Shown here piece by piece: positions 35,667 through 46,448 of a stretch of 64,000 nucleotides of DNA. Position numbers and translations under genes: made by a program. The stretch is from Stenotrophomonas nitritireducens (GTDB lineage: Bacteria; Pseudomonadota; Gammaproteobacteria; Xanthomonadales; Xanthomonadaceae): contig NZ_CP016756.1 of the NCBI RefSeq assembly GCF_001700965.1, forward strand, positions 930,001 through 994,000. The letters are read 5' to 3'. The stretch's first letter is position 1. Each line of letters begins with the position of its first letter. The notes beneath the pieces are model-generated. The model had not been told where the DNA came from. It ran no database searches and was given only the letters and a program-made list of their open reading frames with translations.

Positions 35667-36227
35667 ATGCGTGCATCCCTGCTTCTCGCCGGCCTCATGC
35701 TGGCTGCAACGTTCCCAGCGGCCGCGTCCGAACAGCTGGATGTCACCTACTACCCGATCAGCGGCAACTCCTCCAAGCAACTGATGGCCGCCATGCAGCA
35801 GCATGGCCCTGAAGGCGATGATGGCCGCCGTTTCCACGGCTATACCCGCTGGCATGTGAGCTGGAACTACCAGACCTCCGCACGCGGCAACCGTTGCAGC
35901 ATCAAATCCGTCGACACCCAGGTCACCGGCACCATCACCCTCCCGCAATGGACGGATGCACAAGGCGCAAGCGAGGACCTGCAGAACCGTTGGCAACGCT
36001 ACAGCACGCTGCTGCGCGAACACGAGCAAGGCCATTACCAGTTCGCACTGGATGCAGCCACCGCAATCCGCCAGCAACTTGCCGCCATGCCCGCGCAGGC
36101 CGGTTGCCCAGCCCTGTCGACGCAAGCCAACCAGCTGGGCAGAGCGTTGATCGATGAACAACGCCAGCGCGAGCTTGCCTGCGACCGCGATACCGACCAC
36201 GGGCGCAACAGCGGCCTCAAGCTCTGA
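35667..36227 (+). CDS. DUF922 secreted putative zinc protease
   Basis: 186 residues with a signal peptide ending near PAAAS. The mature part begins LDVTYYPISGNSSKQLMAAMQQHGP, then GYTRWHVSWNY and LREHEQGHYQFALDAA. The HEQGH motif (His-Glu-x-x-His) fits zinc ligation in DUF922, a family proposed to contain Zn-dependent proteases by fold comparison. Cysteine pairs in RCSIKS and GCPALS may form a disulphide. Convergent with the glutaredoxin-like gene. Confidence 0.8.
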   Translation: MRASLLLAGLMLAATFPAAASEQLDVTYYPISGNSSKQLMAAMQQHGPEGDDGRRFHGYTRWHVSWNYQTSARGNRCSIKSVDTQVTGTITLPQWTDAQGASEDLQNRWQRYSTLLREHEQGHYQFALDAATAIRQQLAAMPAQAGCPALSTQANQLGRALIDEQRQRELACDRDTDHGRNSGLKL

Positions 36228-36239
36228 GCCACCGCGCTG

Positions 36240-36458
36240 TCACAACCATTGCTGGAGGGTGGCCGCATCGAACGGCCAGTCCAGCTCCCTGCCACTGGCA
36301 TCGCGCAAGACCGGCACGCGCGTGCCGTATACCGTCTCCAACGCGTCATCGTCATCGATGAACACGCTGTCAAATTCCGGCGCCCGCGCCTGCGCCAGCA
36401 CCGCCAGCGCAAGGTCGCACAGGTGGCAATCGTCACGCTGGTACAGAGTCAATCCCAT
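36240..36458 (-). CDS. Glutaredoxin/thioredoxin-like small protein (DUF836)
   Basis: 72 residues. TLYQRDDCHLCDLALAVL carries the redox CHLC motif near the N-terminus, followed by VFIDDDDALETVYGTRVPVLRD with the cis-Pro turn (RVPVL). It matches the short glutaredoxin-like DUF836 family, cytoplasmic, partner unknown. ATG at 36458. It converges with the DUF922 gene and is divergent from sdaA. Confidence 0.85.
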   Translation of the reverse strand: MGLTLYQRDDCHLCDLALAVLAQARAPEFDSVFIDDDDALETVYGTRVPVLRDASGRELDWPFDAATLQQWL

Positions 36459-36554
36459 CTACGCACCTGTCCGGGGAATGCTGCGCTGCAGACACGGCCT
36501 GCAGCAATGAACCCGTAGAATAGCGGCCATCTCACCGCAGTACGCAGAATCCGC

Positions 36555-37937
<1,383 letters not shown>

Positions 37938-38136
37938 TCCACAGCTAGACCTGCGCTGGCCCCGCTGGGGCTGGCGCCTGCTGATGGTTCTGTTGGCATG
38001 GCTTGGCGCCGGCTGGCTTTGGGGCAGCTGGCAGGGCATCAAGCCCGCCCACGCGCCGTAGCATCGGCCGCATATTGCAAACGCTCGCACCGGTGCACCA
38101 GAATCGCCCATCACAACGCAGCTTCAGGGGGAGCGG

Positions 38137-39015
38137 ATGCACGACGGAAAGGATTCTGGCGAACAGGTAGCAGCACGACGCCCACGCTCGGCCGCGCGCA
38201 CCGCAGCACCTGGCAGCGGCATGGCAACCCTGATCAAACTTGGCCTTGGTGCGCTTGCCTTGCTGCTGCTGGCCTACTACCTCGGCAATAGAAAGCCCTC
38301 GCAGCCAGCTGCCGATACAGCAGCCGCGACGTCTCAAGCCGAAGCCACGGCGCCAGCGTCGGCCGCTGCCAGCTCCGACTCCCTGGTGATCCAGGGCGAG
38401 AAATCCACGACCATGGCGAACATCGACGATGCGCAGATGTCGGTGCAGGAAGGTGGCAGCGTATTGCGTATCGAGGGCAGCGTCGGCAGGAACTTCGCCA
38501 CGCAGATGAAGACGCTGCTCGATGCCAACCCAAGTGTGCGCCGCATCGACATCACCAGTGGCGGCGGCTATGCCAATCCCGGCCTGGAAGCAGCGCGGTT
38601 GATCAACCGCAACAACCTCACCGTGCGGGTGCGCTCGCATTGCGCCAGCATGTGCGTGGCACTGTGGGCGGCTGCCGGCAATCGGCAGCTGGAGGCCGAT
38701 GCGGTGATCGGCCTGCACCAATGGAACGCGCAATGTGATGCGCGTCCTGACGAGGCGGAGCGCAAGCAATGCCATTACGAGGTGCAGTTCGCCACCGAGC
38801 ACACGTCCAGCTACAACGCCTGGCTGCGTGCGGCCGGCTTCAACCAGCACCTGCTCAGCCTGCAGTCCAGGACCGCGTCGGAAGACGTGGCCTTGGTGTT
38901 CGCACCGCAACTGTGGGAGAACGGCGTGGACTTCACCGCCGTCGACAGCAACGGCGCGCGCATGAGCCGCGAGGCGGTGATGCAGCAGCTGGCCGCGAAG
39001 GCCGCGCGCAGCTGA
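38137..39015 (+). CDS. Membrane-anchored ClpP/crotonase-fold protein
   Basis: 292 residues. A cytoplasmic N-terminus of about 28 residues, a transmembrane helix LIKLGLGALALLLLAYYLG, an Ala/Ser-rich linker, then a ClpP-like domain: VLRIEGSVGRNFATQMKTLL, IDITSGGGYANPGLEAARLI, SHCASMCVALWAA (nucleophile-type Ser in an S-x-C setting) and GLHQW with a candidate His. It resembles predicted periplasmic ClpP-like proteins (COG3904 type). Cysteines flank the active-site Ser and are unusual for ClpP. Probably periplasmic; the substrate is unknown. Confidence 0.75.
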   Translation: MHDGKDSGEQVAARRPRSAARTAAPGSGMATLIKLGLGALALLLLAYYLGNRKPSQPAADTAAATSQAEATAPASAAASSDSLVIQGEKSTTMANIDDAQMSVQEGGSVLRIEGSVGRNFATQMKTLLDANPSVRRIDITSGGGYANPGLEAARLINRNNLTVRVRSHCASMCVALWAAAGNRQLEADAVIGLHQWNAQCDARPDEAERKQCHYEVQFATEHTSSYNAWLRAAGFNQHLLSLQSRTASEDVALVFAPQLWENGVDFTAVDSNGARMSREAVMQQLAAKAARS

Positions 39016-39080
39016 CGAAGGAGCACGTTATCGGTGCCTCCACCGCCGTTGACTGAACTGGTTGGGCCAATCAAGCAGAG

Positions 39081-39107
39081 CGCCGCGCGTAGCGAACACG
39101 CGCGGCG
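39081..39107. terminator. Bidirectional hairpin between convergent genes
   Basis: CGCCGCGCG, nine-base loop, CGCGCGGCG, followed on the plus strand by TTTG. It lies between the stops of the ClpP-like gene (39015) and hom (39116) and can serve both. Confidence 0.65.
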
Positions 39108-39115
39108 TTTGCGGC

Positions 39116-40183
39116 TCAGCGATTGACGATATTCAGCACGTCGTCCAGCAAGGCTGCCGCGGTTACGCCGGCACCGGCGCCCGGGCCCTGGATCAACAAG
39201 GGCTGGCTGCTGTAGCGGTCACTGTGGATCGCCACCCGATTGTCGGTGCCGCTACCACCGGCCAATGCGTGCCCCTGCGGCAGCGCGCGCAGACCGACAC
39301 TTGCGCCCTGCGCATCCAGGCGGCCGACGAAGCACAACTTCAAGCCGTCCGCGCGCGCCTGCTGCAGACGTTCGGCCAAGGGAGCATCCAGCAGTGACAG
39401 CGCGCCATCGACATCGCTCTCGGACAACGCGGCCAATGCAGCGGGCACCAGCGAATCGACCTTGATCTGGTCCGCTTCCAACGCCACGCCGGCGGCACGC
39501 GCAAGTATCAACAGTTTGCGGCGTACATCTTCGCCGGACAGATCAATACGCGGGTCCGGCTCGGTATAGCCGGCGGCAGCGGCTTCCCGCACGCAGGCCG
39601 AGAATGGCTGGCTGCCGTCGTAACGATCGAACAACCAGGCCAGCGAACCGGACAGTACGCCCTCGATGGCGTGCACATGATCACCCCCGGCAACCAGCGC
39701 GCGGATGCTGCGCAACAGCGGCAAGCCGGCACCGACTGTCGCCGCATCGCCATAACGTGCAGCACCCGCCGCAACGGCTACAGCAATCTGCCGGGCGCGC
39801 GCCAAGGCCGTCCCATTGCCCAGCTTGTTGGCGGTCACCACATGGATGCCCTGCGCCAACCACGGCGCGTGATCGGCGGCGACCACTTCGCTGGCAGTGG
39901 CGTCGACCACGATGTCACCCGCACGCAGCCGCCCTACTTCCTGCCGGTGGATCGGCGCGTCACCCTGCCGCTGCGCATCACGCGCCCGCGACAACGCCGT
40001 GTCCGGCGCGTCCTCGCAGGCCAGCGCGATGCGCGAGTTGGCCACCACATGCAGCGACGGCAGGCTCAGCTGCCGGCGTTGCAGCGCCTGATAACGCGCG
40101 ACGAAGGCCGAGCCGACCGTGCCGGTTCCCAACAGCACCAACCGCGTCTGCGGCTGTTCCAGCGGGCGCAGTACGGCGCTCAT
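39116..40183 (-). CDS. hom: Homoserine dehydrogenase (monofunctional)
   Basis: 355 residues. NAD(P)-binding motif LVLLGTGTVGSAF at 15-27, VVTANKLGNG, YGDAATVGAGLPLL, EGVLSGSLAWLFD and GYTEPDPRIDLSGEDVRRKLLILAR are typical of the catalytic part of ThrA-type enzymes. No aspartokinase domain and no ACT domain are attached. It reduces aspartate semialdehyde to homoserine, the substrate of MetX two genes upstream. The start ATG overlaps the metB stop; see the A7 tract at 40194-40200 just upstream. Confidence 0.93.
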   Translation of the reverse strand: MSAVLRPLEQPQTRLVLLGTGTVGSAFVARYQALQRRQLSLPSLHVVANSRIALACEDAPDTALSRARDAQRQGDAPIHRQEVGRLRAGDIVVDATASEVVAADHAPWLAQGIHVVTANKLGNGTALARARQIAVAVAAGAARYGDAATVGAGLPLLRSIRALVAGGDHVHAIEGVLSGSLAWLFDRYDGSQPFSACVREAAAAGYTEPDPRIDLSGEDVRRKLLILARAAGVALEADQIKVDSLVPAALAALSESDVDGALSLLDAPLAERLQQARADGLKLCFVGRLDAQGASVGLRALPQGHALAGGSGTDNRVAIHSDRYSSQPLLIQGPGAGAGVTAAALLDDVLNIVNR

Positions 40184-41430
40184 GCATCCACCGTTTTTTT
40201 ACAGTTGCCAGCGGCCTGCTGCGCGTCGGCGATCACCTGTGCCGCACGGGCAAGGCCGGCCTGCAGGTCGGCGACCAGATCCTCGCTGGATTCGATACCG
40301 ACCGATACACGCAGCAGGCACTCGCTGATGCCGGCGGCTGCGCGTGCTTCAGGCGTCATCGCCGCGTGGGTCATGGTCGCCGGATGCGCAACCAGGCTTT
40401 CCACGCCACCCAAGGATTCGGCCAGGGTGAAATAGTGCAGGCCGTCGAGGAAGGCGCGCACCGCCGCATACGGATCCTCACCCGGGCAATCGGCCAGCTC
40501 GAACGACAGCATCGCGCCGAAGCCCTTCTGCTGACGCGCCGCCACGGCATGGCCCGGATGCGATTCCAGCCCCGGGTAGTACACCGTGGCTACCGCATCG
40601 CTGGCGGCCAGCAAGTCAACCAAAGCAAGGGTGTTTTCCTGGTGCACGCGCAGGCGCGCATCCAGCGTGCGCAAGCCACGCAGGGTCAGGAAGGCATCGA
40701 ACGGCGAGCCAGTCAGGCCCAGCGCATTGGCCCACCACACAAGCTGCTGGTGCACCTCGGCATCGCGTGCGATCACCGCGCCGCCGACCACATCACTGTG
40801 GCCGTTGACGTATTTGGTGGTGGAATGCAGGACCACGTCCGCGCCGAAGGCGATCGGTGTCTGCAGCGCCGGTGACAGGAAGGTATTGTCCACCACCACC
40901 TTGGCGCCGGCCTTGTGCGCGGCATCGATGACGAAGCGCAGGTCGGTGACGCGCAGCAGCGGGTTGGATGGGGTTTCGATCAGCACCAGCTTGGGCGACT
41001 GCGCCAGCGCATCTGCCAGCGAGCGCGGATCGGTCAGGTCAGCGGTGATCAGCTCGAAGTGGCCCTTCTTGGCCAAGGCATTGAACAGGCGCCAGCTGCC
41101 GCCGTAGGCATCATGCGGCACCACCAGACGCTCGCCCGGCTCGAGCAGGGCGTTCAGCACCAGGTTGATCGCGCCCATGCCGGTCGCGGTGATGACGCCA
41201 CCGGCGCCACCTTCCAGCTCGGCCAGCGCTTCACCGAGCAGATCGCGGGTGGGATTGCCGCTGCGGGTGTAATCGTATTGGCGCTTGTTGCCGAAGCCAT
41301 CAAAGCTGAAGTTGGAGGACAACACGATCGGCGGCGTTACCGCGCCATAGGCGGTATCGCGGTCGATGCCTGCGCGGACTGCCACCGTGGCACGGCTGCA
41401 GGAGATATCGGAAGTGGGGGAAAGGCTCAT
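40180..41430 (-). CDS. metB: Cystathionine gamma-synthase
   Basis: 416 residues, PLP-dependent Cys/Met metabolism family. GAVTPPIVLSSNF, YDYTRSGNPTRDLLGEALAELE, the PLP site HSTTKYVNGHSDVVGG with the lysine, and GVESLVAHPATMTHAAM are present. It makes cystathionine from activated homoserine and cysteine; an O-acylhomoserine sulfhydrylase activity cannot be excluded from sequence. Joined by ATGA overlaps to metX upstream and hom downstream. The 3' end contains a run of seven A residues in a GC-rich context. Confidence 0.92.
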   Translation of the reverse strand: MSLSPTSDISCSRATVAVRAGIDRDTAYGAVTPPIVLSSNFSFDGFGNKRQYDYTRSGNPTRDLLGEALAELEGGAGGVITATGMGAINLVLNALLEPGERLVVPHDAYGGSWRLFNALAKKGHFELITADLTDPRSLADALAQSPKLVLIETPSNPLLRVTDLRFVIDAAHKAGAKVVVDNTFLSPALQTPIAFGADVVLHSTTKYVNGHSDVVGGAVIARDAEVHQQLVWWANALGLTGSPFDAFLTLRGLRTLDARLRVHQENTLALVDLLAASDAVATVYYPGLESHPGHAVAARQQKGFGAMLSFELADCPGEDPYAAVRAFLDGLHYFTLAESLGGVESLVAHPATMTHAAMTPEARAAAGISECLLRVSVGIESSEDLVADLQAGLARAAQVIADAQQAAGNCKKTVDA

Positions 41431-42455
41431 GCGGTTTCTCCGGGCAGGCGTAGGGCAGTGGCGAGGATCGCGTCGATGCGATCGGTTTCTTTGAGGAATG
41501 CGTCGTGGCCGTAGGGCGAGCGCAACACGCGCAGGCTGCCGCGCTGGCCCAGGCCTTCAACCAGGGCGACCAGGTCCGACAGCGGCACCAAGCGGTCACC
41601 TTCAACCGCGACCACCAGGGTCGGCACGCTGACGGCAGCCGGATCAATCCGGTGCAGGTCGATGGATTCGGACAGGCGCAGGTAGGCGTCGACGCGGGTG
41701 CGCGCCACGTATTGCGCGCCAGCGGCGTCGAGGTAGTCCTCGGCGGCGACACGCACGCGGCCATTGACCACTTCCGGCGCGGCGTCGAAGCGCTCGCCGA
41801 ATTCTTCCGGGGTGCGGTAGCTGAGCATGGCGAACTGACGTGCCAGCGCCAGGCCATGATTCTCGGCGCATTGCAGCTGGCCCAACGCAACCGCGCGGCG
41901 CTGCAAGGCGCGCCATGCGGAAGCATAAGGATGTGGACGATGGGCGCCGCTGACCGCGATCAGCTTGTTAAGGCGACGCGGGTGGCGGATGGCCAACTGC
42001 AGGCCGACCAGCGCACCGTAGGAATAGCCGACAAACCCATGCAATTGGTCGATATGCAGCGCATCAAGCAGCGCGGCGACGGCATCGGCCTGGTCGGCGG
42101 TATCGATGGGCGCATCCAGTTCGCCATCGGCGCCAATGAAGTCCACACCCAGCAGGCGACGGCGCTGCGGGTCCAGCGCGCGGCCCGCGCCAACCAGGCC
42201 TTCGGCCCAGCCTTTTTCGGCGTAACCGGCATTCGCAGCCAGATGCCGGTGCGCGGAAATACCACCGGCCACCAGCACCACCGGTGCATTGGTCACGCCG
42301 ACCAGCTCATAACGCAGGCGCAGCGCTCGCTGCCCTGCGTGACGCATGCGCAGTTGCAGTTCGATCTCACCGCGCACGGCGGAAATGCCGCTGTCGGCAC
42401 GATCAATGAGGGCAACGGGGGCGAGCTGGACGGCGGTAGCGGTGGCGAAACTCAT
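41427..42455 (-). CDS. metX: Homoserine O-acyltransferase (MetX family)
   Basis: 342 residues from the ATG at 42455. Alpha/beta hydrolase fold: VVLVAGGISAHRH, nucleophile Ser145 in GYSYGALVGLQLA, the Asp in VVAVEGDRLVP and the His in PYGHDAFLKE. It activates homoserine for methionine synthesis. The related xanthomonad enzymes are generally assigned as succinyltransferases although they belong to MetX, so the acyl donor (succinyl-CoA or acetyl-CoA) is left open. First gene of the operon, directly behind an S-box leader. A longer upstream frame reads through the riboswitch and is not coding. Confidence 0.92.
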   Translation of the reverse strand: MSFATATAVQLAPVALIDRADSGISAVRGEIELQLRMRHAGQRALRLRYELVGVTNAPVVLVAGGISAHRHLAANAGYAEKGWAEGLVGAGRALDPQRRRLLGVDFIGADGELDAPIDTADQADAVAALLDALHIDQLHGFVGYSYGALVGLQLAIRHPRRLNKLIAVSGAHRPHPYASAWRALQRRAVALGQLQCAENHGLALARQFAMLSYRTPEEFGERFDAAPEVVNGRVRVAAEDYLDAAGAQYVARTRVDAYLRLSESIDLHRIDPAAVSVPTLVVAVEGDRLVPLSDLVALVEGLGQRGSLRVLRSPYGHDAFLKETDRIDAILATALRLPGETA

Positions 42456-42529
42456 GGCGGTATCCGATAAGGAGCGGCCATCGAGCTTTCGCGGAGCTCG
42501 TGTTCGCCGTACGCGGGGTACGGAACGAA

Positions 42530-42644
42530 CCATCTTTCGGCGGACACGGAGGTCACCGCAGGATTTGGCACCAAACGCAGCCGCTTGCGCGTCCGCTGGT
42601 TGCCCCGGCTTCAAAGGGCCTGTCCCTCTGCCGGTCTCGATGGT
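42530..42644 (-). promoter_or_regulatory. SAM-I (S-box) riboswitch in the metX leader
   Basis: On the minus strand the leader shows the S-box core in order: ATCGAGA, AGAGGGACAGGCCC, TTTGAAGCCGGGGCAACC, then GGTGCCAAATCCTGC, and closing GCCGAAAGATGG, which pairs with the start to form P1. SAM binding should reduce expression of metX-metB-hom. Between the aptamer and metX are two small hairpins (CGTAC/GTACG and GAGCT/AGCTC) and a CTCCTT stretch that could mask the ribosome site, with no T-rich terminator, so translational control is more likely than attenuation. Confidence 0.9.
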
Positions 42645-42650
42645 GACGCT

Positions 42651-42679
42651 ACATTGCCAGCGCCCTTTCGACCTGTCAA
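42651..42679 (-). promoter_or_regulatory. Sigma-70-like promoter of the met operon
   Basis: On the minus strand TTGACA (42679-42674), a 17-base spacer and CAATGT (42656-42651). Transcription would start a few bases before the S-box aptamer, as required for it to be in the leader. Confidence 0.6.
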
Positions 42680-42764
42680 TCGCTTTATTCGCATAAAGAG
42701 ATAAATAGGTTTCCGGCGCAACCAAACAGGCACAATCCCAGCCTGTCCCCGAAGATTCCGCACT

Positions 42765-43571
42765 GTGCCCCGCCTCATTCCCGTACTGCTGAGCCTGACC
42801 ACGCTGTGCGCCGCCGTTGCGCACGCTGCCCCCAGCGGCCGTTGGCGCGATGCATGGGGATTGGGCGCGACCACGCCGGCCAACCCAGCGGCAAGTTCCG
42901 ACGCCTTCGCCAGCCTGCAGCTGCAGGCACGTGCCGGCGGCCGCAATGCCACCGTCAACAATCTGCTGGCAGGGCCGCTGCAGGTCCGCCTGCACGGCGA
43001 CAGCCGCGCACCCGCAGCTACCGTGCTGAGCGCTGGCGAGCAGCGCCACCTGCTCTGGCTGGCGGACGACGGCCAGCCAGTGCAGCTGCAGCTGGACGCC
43101 TACCCCGGCGACCCGGCCGCACGTCCGCTGGATCACCTGTATCAACTGCCGCTGCAGAACGCAGCCGTTCGGGTCAGCCAGGCCTTCGCCGGCCATTACA
43201 GCCATACCGATGCGCAGAACCTGTATGCGGTGGACTTCCCGGTGGCCGAAGGCACGCCGGTGCTGGCCGCCCGCGCCGGCCGGGTGATGCAGGTGGTGGA
43301 CAGCCGCGAACAAGGCAGCCTGCTGCGCGTCCTGCACGACGACGGCAGCATGGCGCTGTACGCCCACCTGCAGGCGGCCAGCGCTCGCGTCCGCCCCGGC
43401 CACGCAATCGAGGCAGGCCAGGTCATCGCGTTGTCCGGCAATACCGGCCACAGCAGTGGCCCGCACCTGCATTTCGTGGTGCAGGCCAATACCGGCCTAG
43501 CGCTGCGCTCGATCCCCTTCCGCATGGCCAGCGAGCGCGGCGAGCTGAAGTTCCCGCGCCAAGCCCCCTGA
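42765..43571 (+). CDS. M23-family peptidoglycan endopeptidase-like protein
   Basis: 268 residues from the GTG at 42765, with signal peptide IPVLLSLTTLCAAVAHAA. An N-terminal domain of about 110 residues precedes the LytM/M23 domain: GHYSHTDAQNLYAVDFPV, TPVLAARAGRVMQVVD, LYAHLQAAS, VIALSGNTGHSSGPHLHFVV. The second zinc site HLH and the D of AVDF are visible. It probably cleaves peptidoglycan crosslinks or activates an amidase in the periplasm. Divergent from the metX leader. Confidence 0.88.
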   Translation: MPRLIPVLLSLTTLCAAVAHAAPSGRWRDAWGLGATTPANPAASSDAFASLQLQARAGGRNATVNNLLAGPLQVRLHGDSRAPAATVLSAGEQRHLLWLADDGQPVQLQLDAYPGDPAARPLDHLYQLPLQNAAVRVSQAFAGHYSHTDAQNLYAVDFPVAEGTPVLAARAGRVMQVVDSREQGSLLRVLHDDGSMALYAHLQAASARVRPGHAIEAGQVIALSGNTGHSSGPHLHFVVQANTGLALRSIPFRMASERGELKFPRQAP

Positions 43572-43577
43572 AGGCCT

Positions 43578-43919
43578 GTAATGCCGAGCCATGCTCGGCA
43601 AGGGCCTTACCGGGAAAGCCTCACCCAAGCCAGTTGGCGGTCCTATCCCTTGTGGGAGCGGCGTAAGCCGCGAAGCCCGCCACAACAAAATCATGGCCGG
43701 GCGGCCAAGCTCATGGATCGCAAGCTTCGCGGCTCACGCCGCTCCCACAAACCTCTGATGCATCGCCTGAACGCCCCTGCCGAGCATGGCTCGGCACTAC
43801 CGGAGTCGTGCAGCCCACCAAGATGCGTCAGCCGGACTTTGCGGCTGATGCCGATGCCGCAGCTCGCCGGGGCTGGGGCTTGCCCGCCAAGGCCCCTGCC
43901 GGGCACGGCCCGGCACCAC
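43578..43919. repeat. Nested palindromic repeat island
   Basis: The 433-base gap 43572-44004 carries no gene. In order: a SMAG core (43578-43601), GGGAGCGGCGTAAGCCGCG (43654-43672), its reverse-oriented mate (43724-43749), a reverse-oriented SMAG copy (43779-43800) and a degenerate SMAG-like GCCGGGCACGGCCCGGCACC (43898-43917). The first four are arranged symmetrically, one inverted pair nested inside another. The prfC promoter must lie in the last 80 bases. Confidence 0.8.
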
Positions 43920-44004
43920 GCTCGCCGGTCATCCTTGCTGGGCTGGCGGCAGGTATAATCGCCGGTTCATTCGTTTCTGATGCGCCCGGGCGGGCGCCCC
44001 TGCC

Positions 44005-45609
<1,605 letters not shown>

Positions 45610-45616
45610 GTTCGAT

Positions 45617-45636
45617 GGCGGCGTGCACACGCCGCC
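45617..45636 (+). terminator. Hairpin after prfC
   Basis: GGCGGCGTG-CA-CACGCCGCC, a perfect 9-bp stem eight bases beyond the prfC stop, without a T run. Confidence 0.45.
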
Positions 45637-45693
45637 GTTCGGGGTGATGATAGCGGGCACCGGGCCTCCCCCCAGCCCGCGCCCTCAACCCCT

Positions 45694-46329
45694 ATGACTG
45701 CATCCGTTGCATCGATCCGCGAAGAACTTGCCAGCGCCTTGACCCACGGTCTGGGCGCGGTCAGCGCACTGGCTGGCGGCGCCGTACTCATCACCCTTGC
45801 CGCGATCTACGGCGATGGCTGGCAACTGGCCAGCGCCATCGTCTTTGGTGTGGCGCTATTGCTGCTGTACACCGCATCCACGCTGTACCACGCCATCCAG
45901 CACCCGGTAGCCAAGGGCAGGCTGAAAATTTTCGATCACTGCGCGATCTACATCCTGATCGCCGGCACCTACACCCCCTTCACCCTGATCGGCCTGCGCG
46001 GGCCGTGGGGCTGGGGCATGTTCAGCGCGATCTGGGCACTGGCCTTGTTCGGCGTGGTGTTCAAACTGTTCTATACCGGCCGCTTCAAGAAACTCTCCAC
46101 CGCGATCTACATCGCCATGGGCTGGCTGGTGGTGATCGCGATCAAGCCGATGTGGGCCTCCCTCGATGGCTGGACGCTGGGCTGGCTGTTCGGCGGTGGC
46201 GTGTTCTATACGCTGGGCACGGTGTTCTACCACCGTGAACAGCTGCCCTACTCGCACGCGATCTGGCACCTGTTCGTCATCGCCGGCAGCGTCTGCCACT
46301 TCGTCTCGGTAACCGCGCAGATCCTGTAA
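45694..46329 (+). CDS. Hemolysin III/YqfA-family membrane protein
   Basis: 211 residues with seven hydrophobic segments. STLYHAIQ, FDHCAIYILIAGTYTP, FYHREQLPYSHAIWHLFVIAGSVCHF carry the conserved Ser/His/Asp residues of the PAQR/hemolysin III superfamily, which are thought to bind a metal. The family may act as membrane hydrolases or lipid regulators; the haemolysin name is historical. It stands alone between prfC and the AsmA-like gene. Confidence 0.88.
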   Translation: MTASVASIREELASALTHGLGAVSALAGGAVLITLAAIYGDGWQLASAIVFGVALLLLYTASTLYHAIQHPVAKGRLKIFDHCAIYILIAGTYTPFTLIGLRGPWGWGMFSAIWALALFGVVFKLFYTGRFKKLSTAIYIAMGWLVVIAIKPMWASLDGWTLGWLFGGGVFYTLGTVFYHREQLPYSHAIWHLFVIAGSVCHFVSVTAQIL

Positions 46330-46448
46330 ACCGTCAGCGACAACACCCGCGCTGGCAACACGTTCGCCCGCTCAACGCTGCGGGCCGTACACATCGTGCC
46401 AATGCCGGCTTCGCGTGATGTGAACACCGGCCACGCCACGATGGGCAC

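Noticed and set aside
42456..43472. An N-terminal extension of MetX of 339 codons
   Set aside because: It would translate the S-box aptamer, its promoter and the antisense of the M23 peptidase gene. Family proteins start near MSFATATAV.
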